64,000 bases of DNA from Streptomyces olivaceoviridis (GCF_014650115.1 NZ_BMUI01000005.1:372001-436000); one strand, 5' to 3'. Counted from the stretch's first letter, positions 42,028-51,283 are shown. Notes: a model not told the origin generated them from the sequence alone. Numbers and translations: made by a program.

Positions 42028-43437
42028 ATGACCGACTCGCTCTTCTCCCGCCGCGCCCTGCTGCGGTACGGCGCCTACGGCGCGGGAGCCGCCGCGCTCG
42101 CCGGCACCGCCGCGAGCTGGGACCGGCTCACCGGAGCCGACATCCCCGGCCGCGACGACGGCTCCCTGGTCGTCGCCACCCTGGGTTCCGCGTTCTCCCC
42201 GGCCGGGGTCCGCGCCCTGGTCGACGGCTTCCGCCGGCTGCACCCCGACATCAAGGTCCGCGTCAACGCGGTGCAGGCCGTGGACTGGTCGGACTTCTTC
42301 GCCAAGATCCTCACGCAGATCGCGGCGGGCACCGCGCCCGACCTGGTCTACGTGGCCACCGAGGGCGTGCAGCTGTTCGCCCGCCACCTGGGCGTGCCCC
42401 TGGACCGCTGGGTACGGCGGGACGCGGCCGAACTGCGGGAGTACTTCGCCGACGTCCACCCCTCACTGGTGGAGTCGATGATGTACGAGGGCAGCCTGTA
42501 CCAGCTCCCGATCGAGTTCAACGCCGCCGACATGTACCTCAACACCCAGGTGCTGCGGCGCGCCGGCGCGGAGTTCCCGGCCGGCGACTGGACGCGGGAC
42601 GACTTCACCGCGCTGCTGCGCCGGATGAAGAAGGCGAGCGACTCCCACTTCACGCCGTACTTCTGGACCAACCGGCTGTGGGGCGGGGTGGTCCCCTGGC
42701 TGTTCGCGAACGGCACCAACCTGCTCGCCGAGTCCAAGGCGCCGGGCGGCTCCTGGCTGTGGGACGCCTTCTACCCGGCGGACCGGCGGCGGGGCCGCGG
42801 GGGCGGCTTCCGCTGGACGACCCCGCAGGCGACGGACGACCGGGTGGTGGAGGCGTACGACTATCTCGCCGCCCTGGTCCACGACGGACTGTGCACCCGG
42901 CCCGAGGGCGGCAACGGCCAGAACCTCATCGGCGTGTTCTCCACCGGCCGGGTCGGGGTCACCCCGGCCGGCGGCTTCTGGGCGGGCGGTCTGCATCTGG
43001 CCGGGATGCGCGCCGACGGCTTCGACGTGCAGTACTTCCCGCGCCGGCACACCCAGCGGCACCAGTTCGGCGCGGCCGGCTACGCGCTGCTGCGCACCTC
43101 GAAGAAGCAGGACGCGGCCTGGGAGTTCATCAAGTACTCGGCCCGCCGCGACACCCTGGGCAAGCTGTTCACCACCAACCAGACCACCCCGGCCCTCCGT
43201 TCGATGCTGACCGCGGACCGCTACCGGGAGACCGGCCCGGCGCACTGGCGGGTCTTCTACGACACCCTCGACCGGTTCCCCGACACCGGGCCCATCCCGG
43301 CCCCGCCGCAGGTCGCCGAGGTGACCCAGGTGCTGCTGAAGCACACCGGGACGGCGCTGTCGAGCCCGGGTTCGGTCGGGCCGGCGCTGCGCCGGATGCA
43401 GGGCGATCTGGAGAAGGCCATGGAGCGTGACGTATGA
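42028..43437 (+). CDS. CUT1-type sugar ABC transporter substrate-binding protein
   Basis: The 469-aa precursor has a Tat-like signal (FSRRALLRYGAYGAGAAALAG) without a lipobox Cys. The mature part is an extracellular solute-binding protein family 1 fold: VVATLGSAFSPAGVRALVDGFRRLHPDIKV, AAGTAPDLVYVATEG and FSTGRVGVTPAGGFWAGGL. Its operon encodes two permeases and an intracellular GH32 enzyme, so the ligand is probably a fructo-oligosaccharide or sucrose. ATG 42028 is chosen; its ribosome site is weak and overlaps the operator region. It overlaps the next gene by ATGA. Confidence 0.92.
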   Translation: MTDSLFSRRALLRYGAYGAGAAALAGTAASWDRLTGADIPGRDDGSLVVATLGSAFSPAGVRALVDGFRRLHPDIKVRVNAVQAVDWSDFFAKILTQIAAGTAPDLVYVATEGVQLFARHLGVPLDRWVRRDAAELREYFADVHPSLVESMMYEGSLYQLPIEFNAADMYLNTQVLRRAGAEFPAGDWTRDDFTALLRRMKKASDSHFTPYFWTNRLWGGVVPWLFANGTNLLAESKAPGGSWLWDAFYPADRRRGRGGGFRWTTPQATDDRVVEAYDYLAALVHDGLCTRPEGGNGQNLIGVFSTGRVGVTPAGGFWAGGLHLAGMRADGFDVQYFPRRHTQRHQFGAAGYALLRTSKKQDAAWEFIKYSARRDTLGKLFTTNQTTPALRSMLTADRYRETGPAHWRVFYDTLDRFPDTGPIPAPPQVAEVTQVLLKHTGTALSSPGSVGPALRRMQGDLEKAMERDV

Positions 43438-44384
43438 CGGACACCCGGATCTCCTCCGTGCGGCCGCGGGCCGCGAGCCCGGCCGCGCGGGCCGTGCGCC
43501 CGGGAGCGCGTGAGCGGGGGACGCGGCTGCTGGCGGCGGTGTTCCTGGCGCCGACCGTGGTCGGGATCGTGATCTTCACGGTCGTACCGATCGTCGGTTC
43601 GGTCGTGCTGAGCCTCTTCCACTGGAACGTGATCGACTCGCCCGGTTTCGCCGGTACGGCCAACTACCGGGAGGTGTTCGGCGACACGACCGTTCTGGTG
43701 TCCTTCCGCAACACCCTCGTCTTCATGGTCTTCGCGGTCGCCGCGCAGCTCCTGATCGCGCTGGCGCTCGCGCTGACGCTGAACGGCCGGATGCCGACGT
43801 GGCTGCGGTCGGTGTTCCGCTCGGCGTTCTTCTTCCCGCTCGTGCTGTCCGCCGCGTCCATCTCGGTGGTGATGAAGTACCTGTTCAACCAGGACTTCGG
43901 AGTGGTCAACTGGCTGATCGGCCTGTTCGGGATCGCTCCCGTGCCGTGGCTGACCTCCGAGCACGGCGCGATGGCCACGGTGGTCATCGTCTACGTGTGG
44001 CAGCAGTTCGGGTTCTCCTTCCTGCTGTTCGTCGGCGGACTGAACAACATCCCCAAGGAGATCCACGAGGCCGCCGCGCTCGACGGCGCGACCGGCCCGC
44101 GCAAGCACCTCGCCATCACCCTGCCGCTGCTCTCCCCCACCCTGCTGGTGGCCTCGGTGGTCGGCATCATCAACGCGCTCCAGGTCTTCGAGCAGCCGTA
44201 CGTCCTCACCGACGGCGGGCCCGGCGACTCCACCCGCACGGTCGTGATGGTCATCTACGAGAAGGCCTTCGAGCAACTGCGGTTCGGCGAGGCGTCCGCG
44301 GTGGGCGTGCTGCTGTTCGTGCTGATCATGGCGGTCACCGCCCTCCAGTTCCGGCTCAGCCGGCGTTTCGTCCACTACCAGTGA
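43434..44384 (+). CDS. Sugar ABC transporter permease (MalF type)
   Basis: The 316-aa inner-membrane protein has six helices and the EAA loop HEAAALDGATGPRKHLAITLPLL for contact with the ATPase. Helix 1 is LLAAVFLAPTVVGIVIFTVVPIVGSVV. Its ATG overlaps the binding-protein stop by 4 nt, so translation is coupled. It forms the channel with the next gene product. Confidence 0.95.
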   Translation: MTDTRISSVRPRAASPAARAVRPGARERGTRLLAAVFLAPTVVGIVIFTVVPIVGSVVLSLFHWNVIDSPGFAGTANYREVFGDTTVLVSFRNTLVFMVFAVAAQLLIALALALTLNGRMPTWLRSVFRSAFFFPLVLSAASISVVMKYLFNQDFGVVNWLIGLFGIAPVPWLTSEHGAMATVVIVYVWQQFGFSFLLFVGGLNNIPKEIHEAAALDGATGPRKHLAITLPLLSPTLLVASVVGIINALQVFEQPYVLTDGGPGDSTRTVVMVIYEKAFEQLRFGEASAVGVLLFVLIMAVTALQFRLSRRFVHYQ

Positions 44385-44398
44385 GCCGGGTGAGTCCC

Positions 44399-45253
44399 AT
44401 GAGCCAAGCAACCCCGACCCTCAGCCGTGCCCGGTACGCGCTCGGACCGTGGGCGCGGATCGCCGGGCTGACGGTGTGCGCGCTGCTGACCCTCGGGCCG
44501 GTCGTGTGGACCGTGTCCACCTCGCTGCGCACTCCGGCGGAGTCGTTCGACCTGCCGCCGCAGATCATTCCCGCGCATCCCAGCGCCGCCGCCTACCACG
44601 GTGTGTTCGAGCAGATCGACGTGTGGCTGCTCGCGCTGAACTCGACGCTCGTGACCGCGTTGATCGCGGTCGGCCAGATGATCACCGCGGGGCTCGCCGG
44701 TTACGCGTTCGCCCGGCTCGACTTCCGTTTCAAGAAGCCGCTGTTCGGGCTGGTCCTGGCGACCATGATGGTCCCCTTGCAGGTCACGATCGTCCCGGTG
44801 TTCCTGGTGCTCAAGTCGATGGGCCTGACCGACACCCTGCTCGGTCTGATCGTGCCGGCGTTCCCGACGGCGTTCGGCACCTTCCTGATGCGCCAGTACT
44901 TCCTCGGCATGCCGAAGGACCTGGGCGAGGCGGCGATGCTGGACGGCGCCGGGCCCTGGCGGATCTTCCGGTCCGTCTACGCCCCGCTGGCCCGGCCGGG
45001 CCTCGCGATCGTCGGCGTGCTCGCCTTCAACTACCACTGGAACGAGTTCTTCCGCCCGCTCATCCTGGAGACCTCCGGCCAGAACTACACCCTTCCGCTG
45101 GGGCTGGTCTCCCTCCAGGGCAACCTCGGCACCGGTTCCATCTCGGTGGTCCTCGCGGGTGTCGTCCTCTCCATGATCCCCGCCGTCGCCGTGTTCGTCG
45201 TCGGCCAGCGCCCTCTCCGCGAGGGCATCACCTCCGCAGGAGTCAACCGTTGA
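44399..45253 (+). CDS. Sugar ABC transporter permease (MalG type)
   Basis: The 284-aa inner-membrane protein has six helices and the EAA loop LGEAAMLDGAGPWRIFRSVYAPLARPG. MalG-type features include LNSTLVTALIAVGQMITAGLAGYAFARLDF. I choose ATG 44399; GTG 44381 overlaps the previous stop as GTGA and could be used through coupling. The stop overlaps the TTG start of the GH32 gene. No ATPase gene follows; Streptomyces CUT1 systems usually share MsiK encoded elsewhere. Confidence 0.93.
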   Translation: MSQATPTLSRARYALGPWARIAGLTVCALLTLGPVVWTVSTSLRTPAESFDLPPQIIPAHPSAAAYHGVFEQIDVWLLALNSTLVTALIAVGQMITAGLAGYAFARLDFRFKKPLFGLVLATMMVPLQVTIVPVFLVLKSMGLTDTLLGLIVPAFPTAFGTFLMRQYFLGMPKDLGEAAMLDGAGPWRIFRSVYAPLARPGLAIVGVLAFNYHWNEFFRPLILETSGQNYTLPLGLVSLQGNLGTGSISVVLAGVVLSMIPAVAVFVVGQRPLREGITSAGVNR

Positions 45254-46647
45254 GCCCCGCCGCTCCCGCCCCGGACCCGGACGCCCCCCGCTTCCGGGTC
45301 CGCCCGCCCGCCCACTGGATCAACGACCCCAACGGCCCCTTCCGCTGGCGTGGCCGTCACCACCTCTTCTACCAGCACAACCCGGCCGCCCCGGTGCACG
45401 CCGACATCCACTGGGGCCACGCCTCCAGTCCCGACCTGGTCCACTGGGAGCACCACCCGGTCGCCCTCACCCCGACGCCCGGCGGCCCCGACGAGGCCGG
45501 CTGCTGGTCGGGGTGTGTGGTGGACGACGGCGGTGTGCCCACGGCGGTGTACACCGGCGTCGACCACGCCCACACCGGGCTCGGCGCCATCTGCCTGGCC
45601 CGCGCCGCCGACCCGGCCGACGACCGGCTCCTGACCTGGCGGCCCCGGCCCGTCCCGGTGGTCCCGGGGCCGCCCCCCGGACTCGACGTGGTGATGTTCC
45701 GCGACCCGTTCGTCTTCCGGCACGCCGGCCGCCGCTGGGCCGTGGTCGGGGCCGGCCACGCCGACGGCACCCCTTCGGTGCTGCTGTACGGCTGCGACGA
45801 GCTGACCGACTGGCGGTTCGCGGGTGTCCTGCTGGACGGCCACGACCCCGTCGCGGTCGGCGCGTTCGGCGACAAGGCGGTCGGCTGGGAGTGCCCGCAG
45901 CTCTTCGAGACGTCCGGCGGCGACCACGTCCTGGTGGTGTCCCTGTGGGACGGGGACCCCCGGACCACCGGTTACCTGACGGGCCGGCTGACGCCCGGAA
46001 CGCAGCCCCGGTTCGTGCCCCGCACCGGCGGCCGGCTCGACCACGGCCGGGACTTCTACGCTCCCGCCGTCCTCCAGGAGCCGGGCCGGGCGCTGATGTG
46101 GGGCTGGTCGTGGGAGGCGCGGGACGAGGCGGCGGTGCTGGCGGCGGGCTGGGCGGGCACGCTCACCGCGCCGCGGGTCGTCGACGCCGGTCCCGACGGC
46201 ACCCTGCGGGTCGTACCGGCCCCGGAGCTGGAACTCCTGCGCGCCGACGCGCCGTTCGCGACCCGGCCGGGCCGGGCGGTGCCGCTTCCGCCGGCGTACG
46301 ACCTGACGGTGACGGCGTACGGCGCCACCACCGTCACGCTGCTGCGGTCGGCGGACCGGGCGCTGACGCTCCGGCTGGACCCGGACGCCGGCACCGTCGT
46401 CCTGGACCGCTCCGGGTGGCCCCGCGAGGGCGTCGGGGGATCGGCTCCGGTGACGGTGGGAGTGCCGCCGGGGCCGGGCCTCTCCGTGCGCGTGCTGGCC
46501 GACGGCTCGCTGCTCGAACTGTTCGTGGCGGACCGGGCGACGGTGACCGAGCGGGTCTACCACCGGCCGGGCGATGTCGCCGAACTGCTGGTCGAGGGGG
46601 ACGCCGGGGTCAGCGCGTGGGAGCAGGTCCCACCGAGGCGCGGCTGA
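45250..46647 (+). CDS. Intracellular GH32 beta-fructosidase (sucrase/levan-oligosaccharide hydrolase)
   Basis: The 465-aa enzyme has no signal peptide. Motifs: HWINDPNGPF with nucleophile Asp26, MFRDPFVF, and WECPQLFE with the acid/base Glu; a C-terminal beta-sandwich ends LADGSLLELFVADR. It would hydrolyse fructosyl oligomers taken up by the adjoining transporter. Its TTG start overlaps the permease stop (TTGA) and has GGAG 8 nt upstream. Its 3' end overlaps the convergent LacI gene by 38 bp. Confidence 0.92.
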   Translation: MSPAAPAPDPDAPRFRVRPPAHWINDPNGPFRWRGRHHLFYQHNPAAPVHADIHWGHASSPDLVHWEHHPVALTPTPGGPDEAGCWSGCVVDDGGVPTAVYTGVDHAHTGLGAICLARAADPADDRLLTWRPRPVPVVPGPPPGLDVVMFRDPFVFRHAGRRWAVVGAGHADGTPSVLLYGCDELTDWRFAGVLLDGHDPVAVGAFGDKAVGWECPQLFETSGGDHVLVVSLWDGDPRTTGYLTGRLTPGTQPRFVPRTGGRLDHGRDFYAPAVLQEPGRALMWGWSWEARDEAAVLAAGWAGTLTAPRVVDAGPDGTLRVVPAPELELLRADAPFATRPGRAVPLPPAYDLTVTAYGATTVTLLRSADRALTLRLDPDAGTVVLDRSGWPREGVGGSAPVTVGVPPGPGLSVRVLADGSLLELFVADRATVTERVYHRPGDVAELLVEGDAGVSAWEQVPPRRG

Positions 46648-47713
46648 CCACGGGACAGGCCAGCCGCCGCACGGTGGCGGGCGGGGTGCGGCCGGTGTCG
46701 ATGGCGTCGAGCAGCAGCCGGGCCGCGGCCTCGCCCATCGCCCGGTGCGGCAGCGCGACGGTGGTCAGGGCCGGGGTGAGGAAGGCGGCCATGTGTTCCT
46801 GGTCGTCGTAGCCGACCACCGACAGCTCCCCGGGTACGGCGATCCCGAGCCGGGTCGCGGCGTGCAGCACGCCCGCCGCGACCCGGTCGTTGTAGCAGAA
46901 GATCCCGGTGGGCCGGTGGTGCGGGGCGGTGCCGTCGAGCAGCCGGGTGGCTCCCTCGTAGCCGCCGGTGATCTCGCCGCCGGTGCGCACGACCCACTCC
47001 TTGGGCACGGTGATGCCCTCGGCGCGCAGCGCGTCCCGGAAGCCGCGCAGCCGTTCCACCGAGGCGATGTCGTCCTGCCCGCCGACCAGGGCCACCCTGC
47101 GGTGCCCGGCCTCCAGGAGCAGGCGTGCGGCGGTCCGGCCGCCGGCCCGTTCGGCGGGGATGACGGCGGGCAGCGAGCCGTCCTCGGGCAGGCAGTTGGC
47201 GAGCACGGAGTGGGTGCGGTGCAGGCCCTCGGGGACCCGGACCCGGCGCAGGGACATCGCGGCGTAGATGATGCCGTCCACGCGCCGGTCGAGGAGTTCG
47301 GCGACGGCCGCGTCCTCCTTGGCCCGGTCGCCGCCGGAGTCCACGGTGAGGACGAGGTGGTCGCTGTCCCAGGCGGTCTCCATGGCCCCGCGCAACAGCC
47401 GGCCGGCGAACGGGGACGTGGCGATCTCGTCGGTGACCAGGCCGATCACGGCCGTACGGCGGCGGCGCAGGCCGCGGGCGACGGGGTCGGGCCGGTAGCC
47501 GAGCTGTGCGGCGGCCTGCCGGATGCGTTCCTGGGTGGCGGGTGAGAGGTTGCCCTCGGCGCGGCCGTTGAAGACGAAGGAGACGGCGGTGTGAGAGACG
47601 CCGGCGAGCCGGGCGACGTCCCGTGAGGTGGGCCGTCCGCCGCCCACGCCGTTCCTGTCCGCGCCGCCGCCCATGCCGTCCGCTGCCCTCTTCCCACCCG
47701 TCCGGTTGATCAC
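46610..47713 (-). CDS. LacI-family transcriptional regulator of the fructan locus
   Basis: The 367-aa protein has the LacI HTH at about 29-52 (TSRDVARLAGVSHTAVSFVFNG), hinge LRRRRTAVIGLVTDEI and a periplasmic-binding-type effector domain with IFCYNDRVAAGVLHAA and LSVVGYDDQEHMAAFL. It should repress the flanking fructan genes until a sugar binds; the operators TAACTCGTTA and CTAAC-ACGA-GTTAG are the candidates. Its mRNA appears leaderless (TAGGGT, 5 nt, GTG). Confidence 0.93.
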   Translation of the reverse strand: MINRTGGKRAADGMGGGADRNGVGGGRPTSRDVARLAGVSHTAVSFVFNGRAEGNLSPATQERIRQAAAQLGYRPDPVARGLRRRRTAVIGLVTDEIATSPFAGRLLRGAMETAWDSDHLVLTVDSGGDRAKEDAAVAELLDRRVDGIIYAAMSLRRVRVPEGLHRTHSVLANCLPEDGSLPAVIPAERAGGRTAARLLLEAGHRRVALVGGQDDIASVERLRGFRDALRAEGITVPKEWVVRTGGEITGGYEGATRLLDGTAPHHRPTGIFCYNDRVAAGVLHAATRLGIAVPGELSVVGYDDQEHMAAFLTPALTTVALPHRAMGEAAARLLLDAIDTGRTPPATVRRLACPVVSRASVGPAPTR

Positions 47714-47718
47714 CGCTC

Positions 47719-47724
47719 ACCCTA
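47719..47724 (-). promoter_or_regulatory. Leaderless promoter -10 (TAGGGT) of the LacI gene
   Basis: TAGGGT, 5 nt, GTG on the minus strand; no ribosome site. Confidence 0.5.
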
Positions 47725-47775
47725 TCCGTGAGGCTGGGGACAAACACAGGGGGAGACGATCGAGGGAAGGTCATC

Positions 47776-48606
47776 GTGAACGGTGTTCCGCGGTACACGC
47801 TCGACGACGGTACGACGATCCCGGCCATCGGCCTGGGCACCTGGCCCCTGGACGACGCGCAGGCCGAGCGAGCCGTGCGCACGGCGCTGGAGGCGGGCTA
47901 CCGGCTGGTCGACACCGCGGCGAACTACCGCAACGAGACCGGTGTCGGCCGGGGCGTGGCGGGCGGCGGGGTGCCCCGCGAGGAGGTGGTGGTGACGACC
48001 AAGCTGCCCGGCCGCCACCACGGGTACGAGGAGACCCTCGCGTCCTTCGAGGAGTCCCGGCGACGGCTGGGCCTGGAGTACGTGGACCTGTATCTGATCC
48101 ACTGGCCGAACCCGCGGGTGGACAAGTACGTCGACGCGTGGAGGGCGATGATCCGGCTGCGCGAGGACGGTCTGGTCCGCTCCATCGGCGTCTCCGACTT
48201 CACGCACGAACACCTCACGCGGCTGGAGAAGGAGACCGGGGTGCTGCCGTCGGTGAACCAGATCGAGCTGCACCGGCTGTTCCCGCAGGAGGAACTGCGC
48301 GCCTTCCACGCGGTGAGGGGGATCGTCACCGAGAGCTGGAGCCCGCTGGGCCGGGGCAGCGTGTCGCTGGACGACCCGGCGGTCGCCGAGGTCGCGCGGG
48401 CGCACGGGGTCACGCCCGCGCAGGTGCTGCTGCGCTGGCACGTACAGCTCGGCGCGCTGCCGGTCCCGAAGTCGGCGGACCCCGGACGGCAGCGCGCCAA
48501 CCTGGACGTCTTCGGCTTCGGGCTGGACGAGGACCAGATGGCGGCCGTCGCCCGCCGCTCCCCGCGCCGGCTCGGCGGGGACCCCGACACGCACGAGGAG
48601 TTCTGA
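47776..48606 (+). CDS. Aldo/keto reductase (2,5-diketo-gluconate-reductase-like)
   Basis: The 276-aa NADPH-dependent enzyme begins VPRYTLDDGTTIPAIGLGTWPL. The catalytic tetrad is visible: Asp and Tyr in LVDTAANYRNE, Lys in VVTTKLPG, His in YLIHWPNP; cofactor motif LPVPKSADPGRQRANL near the C-terminus. It reduces aldehydes or ketones; substrate unknown. GTG 47776 follows GGGAAGG. It is divergent from the LacI gene (62 nt), so it could be under the same control, but no operator is seen in that gap. Confidence 0.92.
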   Translation: MNGVPRYTLDDGTTIPAIGLGTWPLDDAQAERAVRTALEAGYRLVDTAANYRNETGVGRGVAGGGVPREEVVVTTKLPGRHHGYEETLASFEESRRRLGLEYVDLYLIHWPNPRVDKYVDAWRAMIRLREDGLVRSIGVSDFTHEHLTRLEKETGVLPSVNQIELHRLFPQEELRAFHAVRGIVTESWSPLGRGSVSLDDPAVAEVARAHGVTPAQVLLRWHVQLGALPVPKSADPGRQRANLDVFGFGLDEDQMAAVARRSPRRLGGDPDTHEEF

Positions 48607-48625
48607 GCTCACGAGGAGTTCCGGG

Positions 48626-49504
48626 TTACGGCTCCTCGGCGGGCTCGTCCTTCCGTTCCTCGCCGTGCGCGCTCGTCCGTCCGGGCGCGGTGAGGCTGCC
48701 GAGGATGTCCAGCAGTTCGGCGCTGCGGCTGCCGGGCTCGGCGTGGAAGACGACCAGGGTGAGTCCGTCGGTGCCGTCCACGGACAGCTTGTGGGAGTGC
48801 AGGTCGAGATCGCCGACCTCGGGATGGCTGAGGTGGCTCACCCGGCCGCGCCGGGGACGCACCTCGTGGCGGGCCCACAGGGCGCGGAAGCGTTCGCTGC
48901 GCAGCGACAGCTCGCCGACCAGGTCGCGCAGCCGGGGGTCGTCCGGGTCGGTCCCGGCCTCGGACCGCAGGGCGGCCACGCCTTCCCCGGTCAGGTCCGT
49001 CCAGTCCCGGCGCAGGGCGCGCTCGGCGGGGTCGAGGAACACGGCCCGCAGCAGGTTGACGCCGGGCGCGTAGTTCGGGGTGAGCGCGGTGGCGAGGGCG
49101 TTGGCGGCCAGGCAGTCGGTGTAGCGGTTCTGGAGGTAGGCGGGGTTGCGCGGCCAGCCGTCGATGAGCTGGAGCAGGCTCGCCGGGACCTGCCGCGCCC
49201 GCCGCCCCGGGCGCACGCCGGGCGCGGGCCGCTCCTGGGCGAGCCCGACGAGGTGGGCGGTGGCGTCCACGTCCAGCCGCAGCACCCGGGCGATGGCCTC
49301 CAGCACCTGCACGGAGGGGTTGCGGTCGCGGCCCTGCTCCAGGCGAAGGTAGTAGTCGGAGCTGATGCCGGCCAGCATCGCGACCTCCTCGCGGCGCAGC
49401 CCCGGCACCCGGCGCAGGCCGCCACCGGGCAGCCCCACGTCCTCGGGCCGTACCAGCGCCCGGCGGGCGCGCAGAAACTCACCGAGCGCGTTCGATCCGT
49501 CCAC
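48626..49504 (-). CDS. XRE-type regulator with MmyB-like ligand domain
   Basis: The 292-aa protein has a Cro/C1 HTH at about 8-75 (LGEFLRARRALVRPEDVG, LRREEVAMLAGISSDYYLRLEQGR) and the MmyB-like ligand-binding domain thereafter (NRYTDCLAANALATAL, RFRALWARHEV, HPEVGDLDLHSHKL). Such regulators often sit divergent to the oxidoreductase they control; here the aldo/keto reductase at 49664. The mRNA appears leaderless: TACGGT, 6 nt, GTG. Confidence 0.92.
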   Translation of the reverse strand: MDGSNALGEFLRARRALVRPEDVGLPGGGLRRVPGLRREEVAMLAGISSDYYLRLEQGRDRNPSVQVLEAIARVLRLDVDATAHLVGLAQERPAPGVRPGRRARQVPASLLQLIDGWPRNPAYLQNRYTDCLAANALATALTPNYAPGVNLLRAVFLDPAERALRRDWTDLTGEGVAALRSEAGTDPDDPRLRDLVGELSLRSERFRALWARHEVRPRRGRVSHLSHPEVGDLDLHSHKLSVDGTDGLTLVVFHAEPGSRSAELLDILGSLTAPGRTSAHGEERKDEPAEEP

Positions 49505-49510
49505 GCCCCC

Positions 49511-49516
49511 ACCGTA
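49511..49516 (-). promoter_or_regulatory. Leaderless promoter -10 (TACGGT) of the XRE gene
   Basis: TACGGT, 6 nt, GTG on the minus strand; no ribosome site. Confidence 0.6.
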
Positions 49517-49663
49517 CGGCCGGCCGGGCGGCGGTGACTGGCCCTGTCACTCCCAGGATCGTCGGGGCACTGCCGTACCGGGCGGATCGGGCGGACCGTG
49601 GAGGGCGAAGCGAGCGAGGCCACCGGGAACGTCCGGTGGCCGGAACATCCTGAGAGGTACGAC

Positions 49664-50527
49664 ATGTCTGCACAGCTCGGTGGCACCGTCACCCCGGCCG
49701 ACGGCCTGACCCTGACCCGCGTCGGGTACGGCGCCATGCAGCTGGCCGGGCCGCACGTCTTCGGCCCGCCGCGGGACCGGGACCGGGCGGTGGCGGTGCT
49801 GCGCGCGGTGGTGGAGGCGGGCATCACCCACATCGACACGGCCGACTTCTACGGGCCCGTCGTCGTCAACCAGATCATCAAGGAGGCCCTGCACCCCTAC
49901 CCGGACGAGCTGCGCATCGTCACCAAGGTCGGGGCCCGGCGGGGAGCCGACGGCAGCTGGATCGTGTCCCGGCACCCCGAGGACCTGAAGGCGCAGGTGT
50001 ACGACAACCTGCGCGACCTCGGCGTGGACACGCTGGACGTGGTCAATCTGCGGCTCGGCGACATGGACACCCCGAACGAGGACTCGGTCGCCGACCAGTT
50101 CGGCGCCCTGGCCGAGCTGCGCGAGCGCGGGCTGATCCGGCACCTGGGGCTGAGCGCCGCGTCCGCCGCGCAGCTGGACGAGGCCCGGACGATCGCGCCC
50201 GTGGTGAGCGTGCAGAACCTCTACAACCTGGCGAACCGGCAGGACGACGCGCTGCTGGAGCGCACGGCGGCGGAGAACATCGCCTTCGTGCCGTACTTCC
50301 CGCTCGGCGGGTTCACCCCGCTCCAGTCGGACACGCTGGCGAAGGTGGCCGCCCGGCTGGAGGCGTCGCCGCAGCAGGTGGCGCTGGCCTGGCTGCTGCG
50401 CCGCTCGCCGAACATCGCGCTCATCCCCGGCACCTCCTCCCCCGGGCACCTGCGGGAGAACATCGCCGCGGCGGACCTGGTGCTGCCGGACGACGCGATG
50501 GCCGAGCTGGACGGCATCGCGGGCTGA
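49664..50527 (+). CDS. Aldo/keto reductase (YajO/IolS-type)
   Basis: The 287-aa enzyme has GYGAMQLAGPHVFGPP at the N-terminus, the Asp/Tyr pair in HIDTADFYGP, Lys in RIVTKVGA, and cofactor motif ALIPGTSSPGHLRENI. At the position of the usual catalytic His, DVVNLRLGD has Asn instead, as in several members of this subgroup. GAGAGG precedes the ATG. It is divergent from the XRE/MmyB regulator, its probable controller. Confidence 0.9.
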   Translation: MSAQLGGTVTPADGLTLTRVGYGAMQLAGPHVFGPPRDRDRAVAVLRAVVEAGITHIDTADFYGPVVVNQIIKEALHPYPDELRIVTKVGARRGADGSWIVSRHPEDLKAQVYDNLRDLGVDTLDVVNLRLGDMDTPNEDSVADQFGALAELRERGLIRHLGLSAASAAQLDEARTIAPVVSVQNLYNLANRQDDALLERTAAENIAFVPYFPLGGFTPLQSDTLAKVAARLEASPQQVALAWLLRRSPNIALIPGTSSPGHLRENIAAADLVLPDDAMAELDGIAG

Positions 50528-50593
50528 CCGGACCGGGGCGGGGTACCCGGGGGCGCGTGCGGCGGTCGTAGGCGTCGTGGGAAGGAGCCGGAG

Positions 50594-51204
50594 GTGGCGG
50601 CGGAGGACCGGCTGCGGACGTACCGCGGCAAGCGCGGCTTCGAGCGGACCCGTGAGCCGTCGGGGCAGGCGCGGCGGACACGGGGTGAGCAGCCCCGGTT
50701 CGTGGTGCGGATCCACGACGCGCGGCGGATGCACTTCGACTTCCGGCTCCAGGTCGACGACGTCCTCAAGTCCTGGTCGGTGCCCAAGGGCCCGTCCACC
50801 GACCCCGGGGACAAGCGGCTGGCGGTGCCGACCGAGGACCACCCGCTGGAGTACGAGGACTTCGAGGGGGTCATCCCGAAGGGCGAGTACGGCGGCGGCA
50901 CCGTGATCGTGTGGGACCGCGGGACGTACGAGCCGCTCAGCCACGACCGCCGGGGGCGCCCGGCGGACTTCGCGGAGTCCCTGGCGCGCGGGCACGCCAC
51001 CTTCCGGCTGCACGGCGCGAAGCTGCACGGCGAGTACGCCCTCACCCGCTTCCGCGGCGGCACGGACGGGGAGGATGCCTGGCTGCTGGTCCGCAAGGGA
51101 CCGGCGCGGCCGGACGGGCACGGCACCCCGATCCCCGGCGGGCCCGCTCGGTGCGCAGCGGGCGCACCCTGGCCCAGGTCGCCGCCGCTGCCGGCCGGGA
51201 GTGA
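50594..51204 (+). pseudogene. LigD-type 3'-phosphoesterase domain protein, C-terminus frameshifted
   Basis: The first ~175 codons encode a stand-alone LigD PE domain: RFVVRIHDARRMHFDFRLQVDDVLKSWSVPKG, KRLAVPTEDHPLEYEDFEGVIPKGEYGGGTVIVWDRG. This domain trims 3' ends in NHEJ repair. After GTPIPGG the natural tail (ARSVRSGRTLAQVAAAAGRE then stop at 51204) is in the -1 frame, so one base seems lost near 51125-51150. As it stands the frame runs on through the next gene to 51754. The PE core is intact and may still work. GGAAGGAG precedes GTG 50594. Confidence 0.75.
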
Positions 51205-51277
51205 CACCGGCTCAGCGGCGCGCGGGCGGAGGAATGCGGATCGCCGGGTTCCGGCCCCGGCGCGCCTCCTCTGCCTC

Positions 51278-51283
51278 TATGTT
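51278..51283 (+). promoter_or_regulatory. -10 box of the secreted cupin gene
   Basis: TATGTT 37 nt before the ATG, supporting independent transcription of the cupin gene despite the read-through frame. Confidence 0.4.
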
